This document shows, piece after piece, positions 33,861-47,232 of a stretch of DNA of 64,000 nt (positions within the stretch are counted from its first letter, which is position 1; every line of letters begins with the position of its first letter). The notes beneath the pieces were generated by a model. The model did not search any database. It had not been told where the DNA came from and was given only the letters and a program-made list of their open reading frames with translations. The stretch covers positions 1,612,001 to 1,676,000 of the forward strand of contig QYRS01000006.1 of assembly GCA_006503535.1 (NCBI GenBank), given 5' to 3'. A program made the position numbers and the translations under genes. Source of the DNA: Arthrinium phaeospermum. Its lineage: Eukaryota; Ascomycota; Sordariomycetes; Amphisphaeriales; Apiosporaceae.

Positions 33861-36800
33861 TGCCCCAGCGCCAGCGCCAGTGCCAGTGCCGTCTACTTGC
33901 GTTATGCGAAACGCCTCACTGTCTATCTAGGTCGCTCGATAAGAGCGACAATGGGTTTGGACTGCACATATAAGGGCGTCGCATTTCATCAGATATCTTT
34001 GTCGGGATCAAGTCTTTTTCCAACTACCTCATATGTTCTCAATGTCGGAACGAGTCCCCATGTATTTTGAATACGGCCCATAAGGTCACTTGAGAGTCTA
34101 CCGTTCCACTCCCCTGATGTTAGATACCAATATACACATCACGCTGTGGTAGATATATGCACACGCAGCATGGATTGGCATTCGTGAGAGCAGAAAGTTC
34201 GACGGAGCTTAATGTGAGATCTTCCATCTACGCAGCAGCGCATTGTGAACCCGACAGCACTGCCTGTTCCATCCTTACCATCGACCGGAGGTAGCCCTCC
34301 TGACGTTGACGTGTTACTATGACTTTTCTCGGAGTAATTCACCAGTCACTAATACACTAATAGCGATGAGTGAGGCGATGAACAAACTTACCGTGCAATG
34401 CGGCGTTAGTTAGTTGCACCTATTTTAAGCACACAAACACGCTTCACTGCCACGCTCCCCAAAACTCGGCCGGCAGTGTTTGTAGTTTCTCCAGATCTCG
34501 GCACGGCAATCCTCCCGAAGTCGGGTTCCCAAGCTACAGCTACATGTACAGTAATGCACGCGCACAAAGTAATGTAGTACGTAAGGAGCTAGCTCACCGC
34601 TCTCTTGTGAAACCGGCCAATCCGTGCTGTGGGTTGGGTTATGTATTTTATGTAGGCAGGTACTCCGTAGGGGACGGGAGAAGAAAGTCAGACATGACGA
34701 GGATGGTGCATCCAACGGCAGATCCAAGGGATTGGCTCTGGTTGGTTCTGTAGCACACCACAGCACTGGGTCGATTAGCGCAACGTTCTGGCTTCTGGGC
34801 TCGCGGCCAGTAGGATGCGCGAGTTGGGTCAAGTGACGGGCAGTGGAGCCACGTAGGGCGAGGCAGCCGCTTCCGAGATGCGGTGCGAACTGATGTGACT
34901 ACTATGCCATCGCAAATCGCAATTAAGACCCGGCGCTTGGGAAATGCAGGTAGGGTTGTGAGGATCTGTTGGAGGGGTTACTTATGCATCATTTCGACTG
35001 GATGAATGGTTACATAGGTGGCGGTGGGCTTGTGTGTGTGTGTGCGAATGTGTGTGGGAGGGGAAGGGCAAGCAGCTTTGCAGCTAGCTGGGGCAGCGTG
35101 ATATCAGAATCAAGCATGAGAAAAGCAAATTGGAGAAGAGGACGACGGCTTCTGGACCAGCAGTGAAATTAAGCGCCGCCCGCCTGCAGCAAAGGGAAGC
35201 GGCTTGCATATTGCCTGCAGTAGTCGCGTTCAGGTCCATCCAGCCAGCGCGCATCAAATCAACCGTCCGGAACCGTCAACCCAACGCTGCATCCCCCCTT
35301 GCAAGATCGATCAGGGAAAGCGGCGAGGGAGGGTGGTGGGGAATCACCCAGCTCTGGCGCGGAGGAAGCTCGCTGATGATGATGTGGAATTGGGGAATTG
35401 GGATTCGGGATGTGTGGGCTGCAAATCGTAGCCGATCGTCGCCCGGACAGGTAACATGACACAACGACAACGAGATGATCTGCAAATTGAGGAAGCGTTT
35501 GGGGGTGCTTGGGTGCTGTTCACTGCTGCTGGCTGGGCTTTGTCACTTGGCAAGCTCTGGTTTATTTTTATGCCTTGTGTAAACCTTCGCTTCCAAGCGT
35601 GCGTGCTGCGTGGAGCGGGCCAGGCAGGCTTGGCCAGGGTCGCGAGTAAGAGTGTGTCAGGACTCGGGGATGGGGCCCGCTAGAGGGCGACAAGGAAAAT
35701 GGCAGGATGGGTACTTGTAGACTTGGCGACACGGATAGTCGTCGCGGCTATACTTGCTGCGTCGCCGTCTGGTTCTGCTGCTTGGGCCACATCAATAATT
35801 GCCTGTCAGGTTGGAGAGACTTCTGGAGAGACATTCAATAATCCTCCCGTCTCGCCGCCGTCTCCTCAACCGAGCCGTCCGTCCCCTCGTAAAGGGCACA
35901 ATGGGTATGGAGCCGAGACCCAATGGGGGTCAAGTTAGGTCAACTTAGGTAAAAGGAGCGGTCGGCTGCTCGAGAATGGCGTCAAAACGTCGAATGAAAT
36001 CAAATGCGCACGAGAACGGTCTGGCCAAGGGGCCGGTTCAGCGGTTGTTCGTATGTATCCTTCTTTGTTTTCTCTAGAAGGGGGGTGAACGGACGGCTCA
36101 CGGCTGACAGTGACGTGGGATGGGGTTGGCGACCGTCATGACGACCGACCGACCGTACCTGCGGCCATGCCATTCCATCATCGCGTGGTCGTGGTGGAAT
36201 CTGGAGTCGCCCCTGGCTGGTCGCGTGGGAACAAAAAAACAGAGCTCAAACCATACAGACAGCATGGATGGAATCGTACCAAGGAGCAAGAGAGCAAAAC
36301 ATCATCATACCAGTCGCCAGTGCATCGAAGCGGGACAAAACGAAGACTGTGCACCTGCAGAAGAGGGACCAGTGCCATCGTGACCCGAGTACGGAAACCC
36401 GGAAGCGTCCGCCCATTACGGGATGGCTGATGGAGGCCACGATCCAGATGGAGAAGCGAATGCACTTCTCAAACAGAGCTCGGGCCAAGGGGGACACAGA
36501 GCATGGAGTCATGGACGGGTTGGATTTCCCTGTGACTTTGTTGCTGGTGTGCCCAAAGTGCGAAGAGGGCAAGCCCACGCACGGTGCTCAGCTCGTCCAT
36601 CCGTCGTCGCATATTTTTCTACGTGTAGGGGGTTTGCAGGAGCGAGAAAAATAGGCAATTGGGTTGGGGGAGGGGGGTCGTGTGTCTCAGAAGCTGCAAG
36701 GTTGGCCTCCTGCCAGCCCAACTCACAGGCTCCCCAATGCGAGTGGATCATCTCATATTCTGGAACATCAAACCATCAATCATCCTTTCTTTCTCTTCAG

Positions 36801-39800
36801 TGCTGTCGCTGGCTGCTGCTGCTGCTGTTGTTATTATTGATCATCGTCATCCATGCTCCGTCCAAAGTTGAATGGACGAAGACGTTGCCTTCTGATGCGA
36901 GATGAGATCGAGAAAACCTGGCGGAGCGCAGTCATTCGGCAATCACCAAACTGGTGCCAACCAGCTCCTGTTTTGCAGGCCGTATCCGACGTCCACCCGC
37001 CAAACACGTATTCACGTGCCCGCATTATGTGCAATTACAGACGGATCTTCGTAAGATGGGGGGCTTGATCAGCACCTATGTCTCATCTGCTTCCATAAGG
37101 CTGCTGGATTCTTGCTTGATACGCAGATCCACGGCCGGAGAGAAGCGAGTGGTAAGCTTGCCAACGAATTTCGCTGACATGCATGTGTCTGTCTGGCTAG
37201 CAGTACTCCGTAGCCACTTCACCCATTTGCCACAGTCCTAGTTGTTAGAACGTCCACACGGCTGCTTTGGAATCGGTCTTTCTCCAGTTGAAACTCCCCT
37301 GTATCGGTATCGAGGTGTTTTCTCTCAATGCTGCCCAGAATGGACTTATCCTTTCTAATACTGTGTCAAGCTCGTATTATTTAGATGATATTTGGGGGTT
37401 TATTTCAATGAGGTGACGAATATTGGCGTGGATGCAACGCTGTAGGGTCCCCGTCAGGAAAGAGATCGAGCTCTTGGACCGGGGCAGGCCAGAAAAAAGG
37501 CCAGGGGTCTCCCCATATTCCCAGGTGTGCCATCCGCCTCCTGGGTTGATGCGAGGAAACCCAGGCCGTAACGTACAGTAGATCACTTGTCTAAGAACCT
37601 TATGCGATGTGAACCTTCTTTTTCTTCTTCGCCGGATTCTCTCTCTACATGCGACATCATGGCTACATATGTTTCCCTTTCTTTTGCTCACGACTCTGAT
37701 GCGATTTGCTGGCAGAATTGAATAGGGGGCATCGTCACAAACATTGGGTTGATTGTCCCCTTTCTCCATGGTTCCCCGTAGGGCTGTATCCCTCCCCTCG
37801 GCATTGTCACGACAGCCAGGACGCGAACCCTTGGCAACCGAGACCTGGGGGGCAGACAGACAAACAACATGACAGAGCCGCGGGCGTTATGCACCGAGGG
37901 TAATATGCTTTGGGCTACCTAGTGGCTGACATCCGAACCCCTGATCGTAGCACGTAGTGCTGGCGGAAGGGGGCACACTGAGGTAAGCCGTAATCTCCAG
38001 GTGTATTTTATATGCCCGGGGACGTCGGCGTAACGGTCATTTGAAGTGCTGCTGCTGCACGCCTTAGTAACGAGGATGAACTGTCAAGGTCGAACGGTTC
38101 TCGTCGGCGCACGGAGAGAGAGCACATAGAGTTTGGCGTCCTGTAGCAGCAATGTCCGGGTCAAAGTGGGAGGGAGAGCTGTCGTCGAGGGCACGAGTCA
38201 AAGTGATCAATCAGCCAAGCCGTTGAACCATCTCTCGCGTCTTTCCCCGGAAACCCACGCGCGTTGTCAGGGGGGATGCCGTGCTGATGATTGGTTCCTT
38301 CCGCACAAGCTGGTCACAGATCGCTAGTCCTGAACGAGGTCGGATAATTGATTGGGATCAGAAACATCGTGTTCTGCTGAAAGTGACATGCAGTGCAGCG
38401 GTACCTGTTCTAGGCTCGCTTGAGTGTCGGTACAATAGACTTGAGATCAATAATTCAACTGAAAGGGACACCTAAAAATTTAGAGAATAACCTAGGTAAA
38501 TAAGGCGCCCCCCTAGCCAACGGGCCCGTAACGGACGGTCGTATCTGGCTTCAGCTTTGTGGGAGTTTGCAGGCGCCATATCTGTACGGGTAATTGCATC
38601 GATGCGCGACGATCTTCATGATATGTGCGGCGCACTATATGGATAGGATTCAATACCCTACATGCATCATTTACTACCGGTACTTTCTCAGTCCATGACT
38701 GCCTGCTGCTTTGTGGCCCATGAGATGGATCAGGCACGATATCCATTCCACGATCGTACCCATGCCTCTGTCTATACTTAGCACCAGAATAACACGCGCG
38801 CCTTGCGGCACCCAAGTTGCAAAGTGGGACAGGCGGGCAGCACCTTGGAAGAAGATTTTTTCTCGAGAGGAGGCCACAACCTAGAAACCCGTCGCTCTAA
38901 TTCGTATAGTACGAACGGTATTACCGAGTCTATGAAGACTTTTTGGAAAAGAGACCCAAAAACCCAAAGGCGGTCAATTACTAGGCTTCAAGATCCAGGC
39001 TGAATAATATCCTCCACAGCGATGACAAGAAACGCGTGTCCGGATGCTACATTGAAATGATACATATTGTATTCAGTCGGAAACGCCTGGTGGGAAAGGT
39101 ACTACTGTACATGCTTGACATCGAGCGGCGTTTTGGAAGGGCTTGCCGGGGGCGCCCTTTTAGTTGGGACCATTTTCGCCTCCCCTTGTCCACATGCATC
39201 AAGCATCAACTCCTCCCCTCGTCGTTTGGCGTCTCGGGTTATATGAGTGGTCAGTCGGGTCTCGTGGTCAACAGGGACTGAAGAGCCAGTCACAGCCAGC
39301 ACCCAGGCCCCTAACCCTCGAATCGCCCACCGCTGTCTGACTGTTCTTTTCACAACTGGCAGGTCCTTGCAGAGAGACGACGGCGATCTAACCAATGAGT
39401 AGCCAATGTTTGGTCTGCTATGCCCATCAGTTATGTTGCATGCATGACAAAACCGTTCAGACACATCATCCAGGCATGTAATAATTGTACATTGGAAGCC
39501 AGAGGGCATGAATGTGGGAAGGAAATGAACGTGAAAGATAGAACCTAGAACGGTCGGATACCAGTCAAGTCAGGTACGACTTCCATCCATCATCCCGACT
39601 GTCGAGATGGACACTCCACTCTTTTCCCTCGTCCCGGCAGCCATTCGATGTTTTATGGTTTTTGACAGGAGACAGGCAGACCTCAGGCAGTTAAGGCGGT
39701 TCAAGTTGTACCGCATGGGGTGGTGTACTGTGTGTACCTACTGTATCGCACGCTCCAATCCGTGTACCTCTTTGCAGCAGGCTAGGCTAGTGTGCCCAGT

Positions 39801-40190
39801 GCAATTTACCTGGGCAGCTCCGTGGATTTTCAGTGGCTCAGCTCCACCCTCTCTAACCAGAACAGCCGTCCAGCCATTTGCGGCATGTCAACCGTTTCTC
39901 TGCAAGGTTAGTGCGTGAATGCGTGAGTGTGTGTGTGCGTGTGCGAGTAGGTGTGTGCTGCTTGTCCCTTCTTGTGTGGGTGTGGGTGTGTGTGCGCTTG
40001 TGTGCTGTGTGTCTGGCCTGCCTGCAGCACCCTCCTCCGGGTGGGGTGGATGAGCAACCAAAAAACCAATGCCTGGGCCAGTGAACCAACCAGTAGCAAC
40101 CAGTAGTAGCCACTGCACTGGCCAGTAACCAATAGAGCCAGCAGTAGCCTGGTAGCCCGGGCCTGTCTTTTCCTCGTTCATTACTGCTCC
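33861..40190. other. Gene-poor region, about 6.3 kb
   Basis: No ORF above about 160 codons and none with protein-like composition. Simple-sequence stretches occur: TG-rich at ~35030-35060, a CTG-type trinucleotide run at ~36810-36832, and a GT-rich microsatellite at ~39920-40015. Together with the following leader this forms an 8-kb spacer upstream of the Q-rich gene, which might hold long-range promoter elements or a non-coding transcript; nothing in the sequence proves either. Confidence 0.45.
39920..40015 (+). repeat. GT-rich simple-sequence repeat
   Basis: Interrupted (GT)n-type microsatellite containing units such as GTGTGTGTGCGTGTGCG and GTGTGGGTGTGGGTGTGTGTG. The long minus-strand ORFs here (His/Thr repeats) are artefacts of it. 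Confidence 0.8.
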
Positions 40191-41991
40191 TCCACCATCA
40201 ATTCTCTCCTGCTTCTCTTTTCCCTCCTTCCTTCTACCACAGCTTTCTGTCCATCTTCTCTTTCTTCCTTTTGCCCCCCCCCTCTCTCCTTTCCCTCACC
40301 AATCGCCGCTACCGTCGCCCTTCCTTCATTCATATCTGTTCCCGCCTAGACTGTTTATACCAATCAATCAATCTCTGGTGTGGAATCGTTATCGCGTGCG
40401 TCGTTTGGTCAGCTCCCGATCAACCCAACTTATTGGAGAAAATTGCAAGCCCCCCTCAACTTCGACAACCTGAGCAGAAAAAAAAAGTTACTAGTTAACC
40501 CAACACCAACTCGCAACTCGCAATCAATTCGGAAAGGGGAGAAAGAAAAGACAAGACCTGTCTGCAAGAGGATACCGGAAACCAAAGAAAAAAAAGAAGC
40601 ACAACTACATCGTCGTTCCATCAGCTATTTCTCGGCATCTACCTGATACTCGACTTTTTAATCCTTGTACAATTTGTCCGTCGCGCCATCTGGTCGCCGC
40701 CTTCTGTTCGCCTACATTGCAGCCGCAATCGCATATATCGGTACACACAAATCGCAAAATAATCTCTGGTCCCATCTACGTCCAACTATCGAGGAGTTGT
40801 CGAGTCGACTTTGCCCAGTGCAGAGAGATCAGGATCACTCGATTTCGTTGAAAACGTCACCTCGCCTCAATCCGCTTAGTCCGTGACCGGTTTGGGAAGA
40901 AACAAGAAAAGAAACGAGCAGACACAACAAGGAGCCGCCGTTGAGAGGTGAATTTTGTTACTCGCCCATCAACTCCAGCCAAGTCAGCATTTCATCAAAG
41001 GTACGTCTGGTTAAGCTTGTGCCCAGCCCATCCAGCCCAGCCCGCACCACTTGGCCAACTCCTCTCTGCGAGTGTGTTTGCGGTGACCCCGGCCGCGGTG
41101 AACTTCACCGACGACTTTGAGTTCACAGGGTTGCCCTGCCCTGCATTCAATCCCCCCCTCAGCATCGTTTTTGGCTGTCGAGGCCATCAAGTCCCAGTCC
41201 ATCGCGCTAACCCTGCTGCTTTCGTCCTTTGTAGACTTCGTCCACTTCTTTGAAACCAAATCTGACGTCGATTGTTCTCTGCAGCAATAAAGCGCAATTG
41301 TTCTAGGGACTTGGGTACTTTTCAGTTCCCATTGATCGATTGTCGACCTGCTCTCGCTTCCTCCGTCCTATCGCACCCTCAGCGGATTCCGCGACTCCTT
41401 CATCAGTCGGACATCACTTCTGTCGTTCATTCAGAGAATTGACACACAATCATTGATTCTGTTTTCTTTCAGCTAGAGTTCTTCTCTATCTACATAATAC
41501 CAACGAACCTCAACACCCCAGCAGGACAACCTCCAAGGCGCAGCTGAGCTACCCGCAGCTACGACATCTACTGGGCATTATCTCGCTTTCCGTTTCTTGT
41601 CCACAGCTTTCAGCATCATCAACCACCCACAACCTGCTCCTCTCGGATTCGCTGGATCTTCAGTTTGGCAACGCGTTTGACACGACATTTTTATCCCGAA
41701 TCACCGAACACTGAGACGAGCATCTTGTCGTTTGGTCTTATTCTTGCACAGCATTTTCGGTTGTTATCCATCATCGATCGATCATATTAATTAGAAGCCG
41801 TCTGCTTCGCAAAACTTTTAGGCCAACTATTTGGTTGTAATATCTCGCGATCGCCTGTCTTTTTCGGAGGCTATCATCCATTCCTTCACACTCTGTCCTG
41901 CCGCTACCCAGCTGCACGGATAGCAAGCACTTCGATAGATTTTATCTTCAGCATTCAATTTGAGCACCAGACACCGGCGGTCTCGCTCACA
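40191..41991 (+). promoter_or_regulatory. Pyrimidine-rich probable promoter and long 5' leader of the Q-rich gene
   Basis: CT-rich tracts at ~40190-40330 (many TCT, TTCC and CCCTCC units) resemble fungal transcription-start regions. From there to the ATG at 41992 there is no coding ORF, but several short upstream ATG ORFs exist, e.g. 40271-40498 and 40948-41253. A leader of this size, with uORFs and possibly a 5' UTR intron (GTACGT near 41001), would imply translational control. TSS position is inferred only. Confidence 0.4.
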
Positions 41992-42785
41992 ATGGCCCAA
42001 AACAGCTTCGCTTCGCCTGCTGGCCTCGGCATGCCCACTGGTGGCCTCGCATCGCGCCGCGGTGGCAACAGCATCAAGCCTCTGTCCTTCGACACCATCA
42101 AGGCCCAGCCCAGCAGTGGTGACAACGGAGCTCCCACTCCTCGCACCAGCCGATCCCACCTTCTCGCTGGTCTCCGGACTGCCCCCAAGTCTGCCACCAC
42201 GGGCAATTTCCCTGCTTCGCCTACTACTGCTGCCCCCACTTCCCAGCAGATGTACGGCAACAACAGCGGCATGACCTCCAACATGTACGCTGGCCAGCAA
42301 GCCGCCTTCAACGGCCCCAAGACTTCGCTTCCTCGCATGCCGAGCCAGCAGCAGCAGCCCCAACAGCAGCAGCAGCGACAACCTCAGCACCGACAGCAGC
42401 AGAGCTACGGCCAGCAGATGATGGGCGCTGGCCAGCAGCAGCAGCAGCAGCATCAGTACAGCAACGGTCAACATTACACCGCGGAGCAGATCCTCCCTCC
42501 CCCTGAGATTCAGTTTGATGATCAGGAGGAGGAAATGGATCCTCTTCTGTACGCACAGATGATGCAGGCCAACTTGTACCTGGCTCAGCAGCAACAACGT
42601 CTCCAGCAGCAACTCATGCAGGTCCAGGCTGCGGCTCAGCAGTTCCAGGGTCTCAGCCTCAACGGCCAGGCCACGGTCCAGCAGCAGATTGCCATCTCGA
42701 CCCTGTACCAGCAGCAGCAGCAGCAGCTCCGCAACCTGCAGCAGCAGATGGCCTCGATGCCCACGATGCAGCAGATGCAACAACC

Positions 42786-42818
<33 letters not shown>

Positions 42819-43785
42819 CATCTGCACCTACTATGATCCCAGCACTGGCCAGACTTACTACGTCGACCAGAGCCAGGTTCAGAATGGGTTTGGACAGGCG
42901 AACAACGTCTACATGGACCAACCTTCGACCCCTCAGGGCTTCAGCTTCCAACAGAACAACACTCCCCGTGTTCAGGTCTCGCCTCCTGCCGATAACGAGA
43001 AGCCATTCTTCCGTAGCAACTCACCCCCTAAGAAGATGGAATTGACCGGTGAGCCAGAGCCTCTCCCACCGCCATCTGCCAACGCTTTCCGCCGGGGTCA
43101 TAAGAAGTCGACTTCCAATGCTGGATCCAACCAGCTGTCTCTTGCCACCGATGGCGGTCCCAGAACCGCAGGCCCCAAGAGCTCTTCGTTCCCGATCTCT
43201 CCCATGCCCAATGCCTATGGTCCCGGCCAGGCTCGTGCGGGTGAGCATCCCCTTCGCCAACCCCGTGGCCCCCCTGCCATCGACGAGCTCCGAGCCAAGC
43301 CGACCTCGAGACACGAAGGAAGCAAGAACTTTGCTGCCCGCACGCGGCGGTCTGCCCTCAACAACCTGGTGCGTGCTGGGTTTGAACGACGCAAGGGCAC
43401 TGGCAGCAGCTCTGGTAGCATGAGCCCCGTCTCGGAAACTGCTGAGGAGGTTGGTACCCCTCTCACCGACAATGAATCCGACTCCGGGCGAAGCGGTTCC
43501 GGTAGCCTCTCTGGTGACGCTGAACCCAGCCTCGCCAGCTCCCGCACATCCGCTAGCGGTAGCTGGGGGGCTATCGGTTCCGATCGCCCGAGTTCCCGCC
43601 AAAAGACGCGCAAGAGTGTTGACAGCCTGTCTAGTCAATGCGATAGCGACAGCGGAAGCTTTGCCAGCGTCTTTAAGAAGGGTTCTCAGCGCGACAGCAA
43701 ACCCCAGTCGGTCGATGGACAGCGCAAGGCTCCCAGGCTCGTGCTCACCAGCGCTGAGAAGCGCAAGGGCGGCATGACTGCTTGA
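41992..43785 (+). CDS. Q-rich, low-complexity protein (prion-like), 597 aa
   Basis: Single exon, ATG in the context TCACAATGGCC. The N-terminal third is Ser/Pro/Ala-rich with a basic patch (SRSHLLAGLRTAPKS). Residues ~115-280 are dominated by Gln runs, the longest Q10 near 275, spaced by hydrophobic helical stretches (LYAQMMQANLYLA, FQGLSLNGQATVQQQIAI), which suggests a coiled coil. A short aromatic element (CTYYDPSTGQTYYVDQS) follows. The C-terminal half is disordered with a conserved-looking basic block (SKNFAARTRRSALNNLVRAGFERRK), then Ser/Gly/Asp-rich acid tracts with many SP/TP sites. No catalytic domain. The architecture suits an RNA- or cytoskeleton-associated scaffold that condenses, but this is inference; I do not recognise the family. 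Confidence 0.85.
42353..42820 (+). repeat. CAG/CAA trinucleotide repeat region encoding poly-Gln
   Basis: Several in-frame CAG-rich arrays, with runs near 42340-42400, 42436-42452, 42710-42725 and 42788-42816. They mix CAG and a few CAA codons, the usual source of length variation between isolates. Confidence 0.8.
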
Positions 43786-45973
43786 GTAGCGAAGCGGGCT
43801 AGCTTTGTTACGCAATAACGATCGTTACGCCTCTTGACGATCGTGTTACCTGGCCTTCGTAATCCCCCGTGCCTCCTTGGTGGAGTTGATCGACTCAGCT
43901 CCCGGCGCGGTGGGGACTTGCGAAGTGTTTGGGCGAAACGAAACGATTTGGTTCCTTTTGATTTTCTTGTACGGATTGGCGATCGGGTTCTGATTTCTCG
44001 GCCAGGGATGGCTTCTTGTGTTCTTTTTTTCGGTCTCGCAATTTTGGTTTTTTTTCCTAGTGGCCTTGAGTCGATGGTCCTAGACATACATATTTGCAAA
44101 CAAGGGGGTGGATAGGCTTGGAGAGTATAGTCGTTGCGAAACCTGCAGACACGCGCGGACTGGGGAGACTCCACGGTCGCGTCGTGTCGCTCCTAGTCTT
44201 TTCACGTGTTGTTTCGGCACACCTGACTTTGACATGGTGGCTGGCATACTGGTTGTTTATACTTCTCGTCATTCTTTCGACTTGCCAATCATGGAAACAA
44301 AAGTATCCTTGGCTGTCTAGCGCTCCGACGATCACGGATGGCCTCGAGCCTCTAGGGCTTCGTCTCACTTATGACCCTTGTGGATGATGCTCTTTCCTAT
44401 CTTTTTTTTCGCTCCAATCTGCGAGAAACAACAGGTACCAAAGTTAGCTCTTCGGTCATCATCATGGTGGAGATGGATGATATGGAGATAGATGAATAGG
44501 GAATACCAAAAAAATGATAGTGATCATATAAATGATCGAACCGATACACCTTATCTTGTCTGCCCTCTACTGCTCGTGACACGGATGCTTCGCCCTCTAT
44601 ATCTGCCTCGTTGATAGGGAGCTTCCGCTCATCAACACCGTGATTCTTGATTCACACGTCCAGCCGGGCTGTTGTCCAGCATCATACATTGAAATGGTGA
44701 ATAGGCAATTGTGTGGCAATCGATTTAGAGTAATGTCGATCTACTGCTCACTGAAAGGTGACAATCACCATCGTTGGCTCATTTTTCTTACAGTCGACAG
44801 TGGCCCAAGAGTATATCTCCGCGTTGGCCACATTTGTCCCAATATGTTTCGCTTACCTTCGACTCGGCATATTGGTTTCCCATCTATGAAGCCGACAATA
44901 TCTTCTCATGTTTAAACTGACCGACGTCCTTCCCAACGCTTTCCTGAGGCGGCTCTTGTGAAGAGCCACGGGGGAAGAGTGGGAGATGAAGACTGCTGAT
45001 GCATACGGAGGACGATGCTGATTGTTGTGGAAGTAGGGAGGGGGTATATTCTTGACCGAGAGAGGAGAGATCCAGTCTGGTCAGCTGTACGGGTATAGAG
45101 GGGGGTCTTCGTGTGCTGCGGATGTTGCCTACGGTGTACTCCAGATGACGTTCGCCGTTCGAGGATATCATTATGTTGGAAGTTAGCTCGGCAGAGCCGG
45201 GGGTGATGGTCTGGCAACGGGCGAGAAATACATAGCAACAGTGAGACGGTATTATTCTGGCAAAGGTGGCATCATGGGAGGAAGTTGGCAAACCTGAATA
45301 ATGGCATGTTCTCGATAAACTAAAATATTCCAAATGTACGGTCAGATTCGCATGCCTGGAGCAGTATAAAGAATTTTATATGCCGTCGGCGTTTAGAAGA
45401 CCTAAAGATGAAATCAAACTACTACTTCGTTACTACTTCTACGCATGAGCGATTCAGTATCTTGTGATGGTATTCCCATGTGTGCTAACTTCAACCTACT
45501 CTACCATCATCCGGCTCGCAATTGATTAATTACCCCGCCAAAGGCTAGGTCCGCGGTTCGTCAGTGGGGGTGGAAGCTAGCTGGAGCCTATCGCCGAAAA
45601 TGATGCCATCAGACTTTCCTCGCGCAGGAGCTTGCTGCATCTATTCCCGAGAACCACTGGACGGTTTCAGGGAGATGCAGGAGCCGCTGGATTCGGTCTT
45701 AAGCTTAACCACGAAAGCGGCACAAGACGCAATGGCGAGATACTGACATACACCCCACGGAAACCCCGCTATGGGGACGCTCCTGCCTGCTGGCCCAGCG
45801 CTGGCTGTTCGTCGTCCCACCTTCAGGTGCAACTGTGCCCGGAATAAATATCTCGCCTCTTCGCCTCGTAGATTCTCTGAAGCTGTCTCTATTGCAACTG
45901 ACAGATCTCACCAGACATTATTGTCGTTGGTGTTAAAAAGTCACCGCAAAACCGCCCGATCATCATCATCAAC
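43786..45973. other. Intergenic, 2188 bp
   Basis: 3' region of the Q-rich gene and promoter of the aldo-keto reductase. The ORFs at 43834-44115 and 44884-45333 have no protein-like pattern. No RNA gene or repeat was seen. Confidence 0.45.
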
Positions 45974-47232
45974 ATGCCTCTCACCATCCCCTCGACGGGC
46001 AAGCCCCGCGTGATCCTGGGCCTGATGACGTTCGGCCCGAACGAGGGCGCGGGCGCCCGCATCACCGACGCGGCCACGTACGGCCGCGTGCTCGACGTCT
46101 TCCAGAAGGAGCGCGGCTACTCCGAGGTCGACACGGCCCGCGTCTACGTCGCCGGCGCCCAAGAGGCCTTCACCCGCGAGGCCGGCTGGAAGGACCGCGG
46201 CCTCCAGCTCGCCACCAAGGTCAAGTACCCCGGCGAGGACGGCGACCACCAGGGCGCCAAGGTCCAGGAGAGCGTCGAGACCAGCTTGAAGGAGCTGGGG
46301 ACGGATTGTGTCGATGTGAGTTCTTCTGTTGCGGTTGATTTTGGAGGAAGAAGAAGTTACACGAAGTTGAAGCTATGTCCCCAAGCCAAGACGGGTGGCA
46401 TATGCAGTGCAACCAACAGCCACGCCGGTGCCATGCATGCCAATCACTGCTTTGAAAATCGCATTTGCTAACCAATGGACTCGCCCGCATCTCCACGCAG
46501 ATCCTCTACGTCCACGCCGCCGACCGCGCCACCCCCTTCGCCGAGACGTTCGCCGCGCTCGACAAGCTGCACAAGGCCGGCAAATTCGTGCGGCTGGGCG
46601 TGTCCAACTACACGGCCTTTGAGCTGGCCGAGGTGGTGATGCTCTGCCAGGCCAACGGCTGGGTGCGCCCGACCATCTACCAGGGCATGTACAACGCCAT
46701 CACCCGGGGCATCGAGCCGGAGCTGCTGCCGGCCTGCCGCCGCTACGGCCTCGACGTCGTCGTCTACAACCCCATCGCGGGCGGCCTGTTCAGCGGCAAG
46801 ATCAAGAGCAAGGACATGGTGCCCAACGAGGGCCGCTTCAGCGACACGCACGGCACGGGCCGCAACTACCGCGGGCGCTACTTCAAGGACAGCACGTTCG
46901 AGGCGCTGCGGGTCGTCGAGGAGGCCGTCGCCAAGCACGACAAGGACGGGCTGACCATGATCGAGACGGCGCTGCGCTGGGTGCGGCACCACTCGGCCCT
47001 CAAGGTGGGCGAGTCCGGGTCCGGCGCCGGCGACGGCATCATCATCGGCATCTCGGGCCTCGAGCAGCTCGAGAGCAACCTGGACAACCTCGAGAAGGGG
47101 CCCCTGCCCGACGACGTCGTGGCCGCCCTCGACAAGGCCTGGATGATTGCCAAGGCGGACGCGCCCAACTACTGGCACAAGGACCTCGTGTATACGTACG
47201 ATACCAAGGAGGCGCTGTTCGGGAAGAAATGA
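45974..47232 (+). CDS. Aldo-keto reductase, AKR7 (aflatoxin-aldehyde-reductase-like) family
   Basis: Join(45974..46315, 46501..47232), 357 aa; the 185-bp intron (GTGAGT...GCTAACC...CGCAG) is the longest in the window and joins in phase. Catalytic tetrad visible: Asp53 and Tyr58 (EVDTARVY), Lys82 (LATKVKYPG), His119 (LYVHAADR, split from exon 1 by the intron). The NADPH side has GVSNYTAFELAEV, YNPIAGGLFSGK and the C-terminal IIIGISGLEQLESNL. These match the AKR7 group, NADPH-dependent reductases of aldehydes and dialdehydes, cytosolic, with a detoxification role. Codon usage is very GC-rich at third positions compared with the neighbouring spacers. Confidence 0.93.

Noticed and set aside
39920..40015. 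CRISPR-like or tandem regulatory array
   Set aside because: Irregular GT microsatellite with no spacer structure; CRISPR is not expected in a fungal nuclear genome.
39853..40181. His/Thr-repeat ORFs on the minus strand
   Set aside because: Products of translating the GT-rich microsatellite.
41827..42951. 374-aa minus-strand ORF rich in Leu
   Set aside because: It is the antisense of the CAG-rich Q-tract (CTG read as Leu); the plus-strand frame has a proper start, end and protein-like composition.
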